Source: Phoronis australis
Taxonomy: Eukaryota; Phoronida; Phoronidae
Direction: 5' to 3'
NCBI GenBank assembly: GCA_002633005.1
Contig: NMRA01000166.1
Coordinates: 64,716-128,715 of the forward strand
Length of the DNA: 64,000 nucleotides
The translations under genes were made by a program, and so were the position numbers. The notes below the pieces were generated by a model, which saw nothing but the letters and a program-made list of their open reading frames with translations, was not told the DNA's origin and did not search any database. Of the stretch, positions 62,201 through 64,000 are shown piece after piece; position 1 is the stretch's first letter, and every line of letters begins with the position of its first letter.

Positions 62201-62372
62201 ATTACTCTTAGGTTCACTACCTATGATATCTCAACTCACTTATGATTTCTGGTTCAATAATTGAAAACTTGTTTTGCTGTTTCTTACTCAGAAAATAAGT
62301 TGATCTTTTCTTTAGTTACGAGATGTGTTTCTTTTGTAGGTTTATTTGGAAGATGATGTCAACTCCAGATAG
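36631..62372 (+). CDS. MAP3K4: MAP kinase kinase kinase 4 (MEKK4/MTK1), 21 exons, 5'-partial
   Basis: Exons: 36631-38254, 41085-41354, 42321-42473, 43041-43198, 44583-44735, 46239-46422, 46960-47211, 48135-48284, 49196-49357, 51515-51648, 52068-52213, 53018-53185, 53536-53634, 54414-54599, 54716-54786, 55401-55517, 57296-57455, 57719-57838, 58708-58814, 61211-61390, 62340-62372. All phases agree, giving 1,541 residues plus TAG. Human MAP3K4 is ~1,600 aa, so only a short N-terminus (upstream exon, entering codon with one base left) is missing. Conserved anchors include [10 protein letters not shown]-type ([12 protein letters not shown]), SIYRPFVDK-type, [38 protein letters not shown] and FARQWMQFV. 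Role: stress-activated MAP3K upstream of MKK3/6-p38 and MKK4/7-JNK; vertebrate MAP3K4 is activated by GADD45. The introns are unusually rich in minisatellites. Confidence 0.95.
38468..40063. repeat. 57-bp minisatellite, 28 tandem copies
   Basis: The unit reads TACTTAATGGGCTCACATGG + YGCACATCATGTAATGC + TATTCCCTGACACATTCCAG (57 bp). 28 units run without interruption inside the first visible MAP3K4 intron. Because 57 is divisible by 3 and the unit lacks stops, both strands show ~540-codon open frames; these are not genes. Middle units share GGCGCA. Outer units carry GGTGCA, GGCACA, CGTGGT or GGTGTA variants, i.e. homogenised core and diverged edges. Each unit ends CATTCCAG, which resembles a splice acceptor. 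Confidence 0.97.
46701..47005 (+). repeat. Tandem array of an exon start and its 3' splice site (~55-bp unit, ~5 copies)
   Basis: Units start at 46744, 46799, 46851, 46906 and 46960, with a partial one before. Each reads GTGAACACACCTCATGTGTC TGGCTATGCCATGTTCATAC CACATGTTATTGCAG with small changes. The last copy is the 5' end of the MAP3K4 exon 46960-47211. So the acceptor (TGTTATTGCAG) and the first ~15 codons have been duplicated upstream repeatedly. Unit lengths are 55, 52, 55 and 54, so upstream acceptors would not all keep frame. Confidence 0.9.
47316..47337. repeat. Poly-C tract with two ambiguous bases
   Basis: A homopolymer of C with NN at 47320-47321, in the intron after exon 46960-47211. 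Length uncertain. Confidence 0.9.
48583..48703. repeat. 27-bp tandem repeat, ~4 copies
   Basis: The unit AAATTGGTCTCAAATTGGTC + CTTAGTT is repeated, with the first slightly longer. It is followed by a copy of the dispersed repeat (48849-48945: AGTAAGGAACAAGTTGAGAC and TTATAGCCACTTTAGC). Confidence 0.85.
49354..49680 (+). repeat. Degenerate array with donor-like cores after a MAP3K4 exon
   Basis: Beginning at the exon's own donor (TTCGAA|GTAAGT), the motif AGTGAAGTAAGT followed by TTCACAGG recurs four to five times at ~45-62-bp spacing with considerable divergence. Many copies keep GAAGTAAG, i.e. a 5' splice-site-like string. Confidence 0.6.
49711..51399. mobile_element. 1.7-kb non-autonomous DNA transposon in a MAP3K4 intron
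   Basis: The left end TAAAGGAGCATGCCACCCAA and the complement of the right end TAAAGGAAAATGCCACCCAA match at 18 of 20 positions. The interior contains one coding exon with a donor site (50841-51005) but no transposase that I can recognise. Superfamily uncertain; a short target duplication (2-3 bp such as TA/TAA) is possible but not distinguishable from the TIR. Confidence 0.65.
50841..51005 (+). CDS. First exon of a transposon-borne accessory ORF
   Basis: ATG at 50841 follows TCAAC and opens 55 codons ([16 protein letters not shown]..., [18 protein letters not shown]...) to a clear donor (TATATG|GTAAGC). The YxFEPEYSDEE-like acidic segment is, as I recall, typical of the N-terminus of transposon-associated proteins with a P2X7-type cysteine/WCSCG domain. 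That downstream domain is absent here, so the gene is incomplete. It is nested within the element at 49711-51399. Confidence 0.35.
53904..54063. repeat. 40-bp tandem repeat, 4 copies, each with a hairpin
   Basis: The unit GGTCCTGCCATTATAGTAGG + TGTTTTACCTACAAGTGACT starts at 53904, 53944, 53984 and 54024. GTAGGT and ACCTAC inside each unit can pair. The copies are almost identical, so the expansion is recent. Confidence 0.95.
54414..62372 (+). CDS. MAP3K4: MAP3K4 protein kinase domain exons
   Basis: Eight exons encode the C-terminal serine/threonine kinase domain (about residues 1270-1530 of the reconstructed 1,541). All catalytic landmarks are present: glycine loop [10 protein letters not shown]; catalytic lysine in MAMKE; alpha-C glutamate in [10 protein letters not shown]; hinge [32 protein letters not shown]; and the D/W/G triad in [11 protein letters not shown]. 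The activation loop keeps the family's [13 protein letters not shown]. The last 10 codons ([10 protein letters not shown]) are on a separate 33-bp exon piece. The kinase is predicted active. The glycine-loop/lysine exon carries a tandem-duplicated donor (see separate entry). Confidence 0.95.
54766..54990 (+). repeat. Tandem array of an exon end and its 5' splice site (54-bp unit x4)
   Basis: Units at 54766, 54820, 54874 and 54928 plus a partial fifth: GGCATTATGGCTATGAAGGA + G|GTGAGTCTGTCACCTGACAC + AAAGTGGTGCTCA. The first copy is the real end of the kinase exon encoding GIMAMKE (catalytic lysine). The next three repeat those codons plus the donor, giving donors at 54787, 54841, 54895 and 54949. 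Using the second donor adds 18 in-frame codons including a second MAMKE. Using the third or fourth would include a TGA. Confidence 0.95.
55616..55710. repeat. 16-bp tandem repeat, ~6 copies
   Basis: CAGAATGTCTTAATTA is repeated with T/G and C/G variants in the intron after exon 55401-55517. Confidence 0.9.
56267..57318 (+). repeat. ~525-bp direct duplication around a single N (probable assembly artefact)
   Basis: 56267-56789 and 56791-57318 are nearly identical, each starting TTGTGTCCAAACAACAAATG and ending with the acceptor and first 23 bases of a kinase exon (TTGCAG|GATGAGATG...TTCATGGA). They are joined by one N at 56790. Only the second copy continues into the full exon. Truncation exactly at an N suggests two haplotypes or overlapping contig ends placed in tandem. 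Confidence 0.85.
58015..58520 (+). repeat. Dispersed repeat copy with nested MITE
   Basis: Contains GGTAAGTAGTCTAAATCAG and TTTATAGCCACTTTAA of the dispersed family. It is split by an inverted-repeat element at 58299-58499. Confidence 0.55.
58299..58499. mobile_element. 201-bp MITE, TIR GGGGCTGGTTCCAAGAAA
   Basis: The left end GGGGCTGGTTCCAAGAAACT and the complement of the right end GGGCCCCTTTCCAAGAAATC are related. CTTAAG-rich subterminal sequence follows. A more degenerate relative is near 42865-42935. It is inserted within the dispersed repeat. Confidence 0.65.
59285..60376. mobile_element. 1.09-kb element with ~24-bp TIRs at a TA site
   Basis: The left end CTGTATCTGCCCTAATAAGC GCCC and the complement of the right end CTGTATTTGCCCTAATAAGC ACCC match at all but two positions. 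TA flanks both sides (59283-59284, 60377-60378), compatible with a TA target duplication. No transposase ORF. It splits a copy of the dispersed repeat (AATCACTT...GAGTAAGGAACAAGTTGAGA at 60379-60412). Confidence 0.8.
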
Positions 62373-64000
62373 CCTTAATTTTTGTTCACACGAGGTGCTT
62401 TTTGGAGAGCTGTTGCAGTCTTTCCCCAGTGTCCAATTGTGGGTTTAAAGGACACGTTAGTTTACTTAGTCTTACAACTTGGCATGTACAGTGCTGCTGT
62501 AGATAGTAGTTTTTAGATACTTACAGTTATTGTGGCATTGCATGTTTCTGTCATCCAAATGTCCTATTAATTCAATCTAAGATATAACAAGTTTCAGATG
62601 GTTTAACATCCATTAAGTATGGTAAAGTCTTGCCCATGTTGGATATTATATGGCTGACTTATTTATTTAAATAAGTAAAAAATTTAAAGACTATTGGTAC
62701 CAGATAATGCTGAAATCATTTGAAGTTCAATACCATATCTATCATCAATAAATGTCTTTATGAGCATTCACAACAGTGTTTAGAAGCTTTTGAAAAATGG
62801 TCAATTTTTGAGAGCTTATCTTTGTCTCAGTTTGTTGATATAGTACTGTTATTTGCTAATGAACTCCTTCTTGGCCATAGCACAAGTATGATGGAAATAT
62901 TGGAGATGGTGTCAATTCTTTATTTCAAAATTTGAGTATGGTATATTTCACCTATTACGCACACAATATGGTGGTGAAGTGAAAATTTCTTGTCAATTTC
63001 TTGATCTAAATACGGATTATACTAAATCTTAAGGCTCTTATTGTCTGAATTTGTAATAAGAAGACGTTTTTTAAAGTTTCTATTAATTGCAGCAAAGTAA
63101 TCAGCATTTGTAAAATCAAATATGACAATTTTTGTAATTAGCTTTATGTGTAATAAGTGGAAGATTTACGGTACATCAGACAAATGCCAAAATCAAAACA
63201 AACAAAAAAGACTAGCCACTGGTGGACATATGTGTTCCAACATAATTGTCATGCTGTTTATGAATCTGGCATGTGCACAATGTGACTTTAATGATTTGTC
63301 AGCTCAACAGCACCGCTTTATTTCGAGTTATTTTTATTCGGTAGTGAGTTGAAAACAATGATCTTCTTGTCTAGGTCACAGCTATAATAGCGTCAGTATT
63401 CTGTGATCAGTAGTCAATCTGGGCGTGATCTATGACCGTACGATATATGGAACCAATGTGATTTGTTGTCGGTAAAAAAATTGTCTATTTTAATGATTTT
63501 AAAATGGGCACTGATTAGTCATGTTTGGGTGTAAAGATAATTATGTGTTAGTGTATGTTTGATCATTAGTTTAGGAGAAATCATGTTCATTTGTTAATTA
63601 GGTCATCTTATTCAGTTTCTGTGGATGTTAATACTATTGCTTTGAAGGAAATGTCACCAGTTTTAATGCCTTTCTGGTCAGTTTGGCATATATTACGTAG
63701 AACACTGTAAAAGTTATTTTGAAGTTCTTTAGTCGATTTCAATTGAAACGAAACTGGTAAAAGTAGAAATGTTACTCACTTATGGGAGAATCATTTTTTC
63801 TTCTGAATAACGGGCATCAAGTTTGTTCTCTAAACCCGTGCACTTTGTAAGTGACTATTGATGCAAAAACGGCAGAACTTTAATTAGTGCAAGGGGTGAT
63901 GCTGTGAGCGAATTTTGAAAACACCAATCAGTCCAACTAAGAAGTGTTCACTCATCTTCAGTTCCAATAACTGTGCTCAGTTTGTGAGAGGCCTGCAGAT
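62373..64000. other. MAP3K4 3'UTR and downstream flank
   Basis: No further coding exon is visible on either strand. The first AATAAA downstream of the TAG is at 62747-62752, giving a ~0.4-kb 3'UTR if used. Confidence 0.6.
62747..62752 (+). promoter_or_regulatory. Candidate MAP3K4 poly(A) signal
   Basis: AATAAA in TCATCAATAAATGTC, 375 bases after the stop codon; the site choice is unverified. Confidence 0.45.

Overview
The window is animal nuclear DNA. It has split genes with GT-AG introns, long AT-rich introns, tRNA-derived SINE-like units, many small inverted-repeat transposons, Penelope-like and LTR retroelement fragments, and AATAAA poly(A) signals. Gene content (an MFSD4B-type transporter, a class II aldolase/adducin-fold protein, MAP3K4) and the repeat mix suggest a marine invertebrate such as a non-vertebrate deuterostome or a lophotrochozoan; I cannot name the species. 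There are runs of N (12691-12754) and single Ns at 11427, 29833, 47320-47321 and 56790, so this is a draft assembly.

Layout: (1) 0.3-6.6 kb, plus strand: a four-exon MFS transporter of the MFSD4/NaGLT1 type, reconstructed as 486 aa with all phases consistent. (2) 6.6-10.6 kb: intergenic, with repeats. (3) 10.6-24.2 kb, minus strand: a four-exon class II aldolase/adducin-domain protein (304 aa). Its 9.7-kb first intron is full of transposons: a long-TIR element at 15.0-16.9 kb, a 929-bp element with perfect 14-bp TIRs and a 6-bp target duplication at 17.3-18.2 kb, and a 3.5-kb segment bounded by 17-bp inverted repeats that holds a secreted-protein-like exon. (4) 24.2-36.6 kb: a transposon-rich interval with a Penelope-like RT tail, a decayed LTR-element gag/protease, a 1.5-kb THAP transposon inserted into it, hAT-like MITEs and diverged tandem duplications. 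On the minus strand at 33.5-35.5 kb there are two phase-compatible exons of an unrecognised gene. (5) 36.6-62.4 kb, plus strand: 21 exons of MAP3K4 (MEKK4/MTK1), 1,541 codons plus stop, lacking only the N-terminal exon(s), with a complete kinase domain. (6) 62.4-64 kb: 3'UTR/flank.

The most unusual feature is that the MAP3K4 locus carries several minisatellites built from its own splice sites. A ~55-bp unit repeats a 3' splice site plus the first codons of an exon about five times (46.7-47.0 kb). A 54-bp unit repeats the 5' splice site and the exon end encoding the catalytic lysine four times (54.77-54.98 kb). A third, degenerate array follows another donor (49.36-49.68 kb). An intron also holds a 57-bp x 28 array that is open on both strands. 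A ~525-bp duplication around a single N at 56790 looks like an assembly artefact.

The three recognised genes have no evident common pathway; this is an ordinary animal gene neighbourhood with notable repeat biology.
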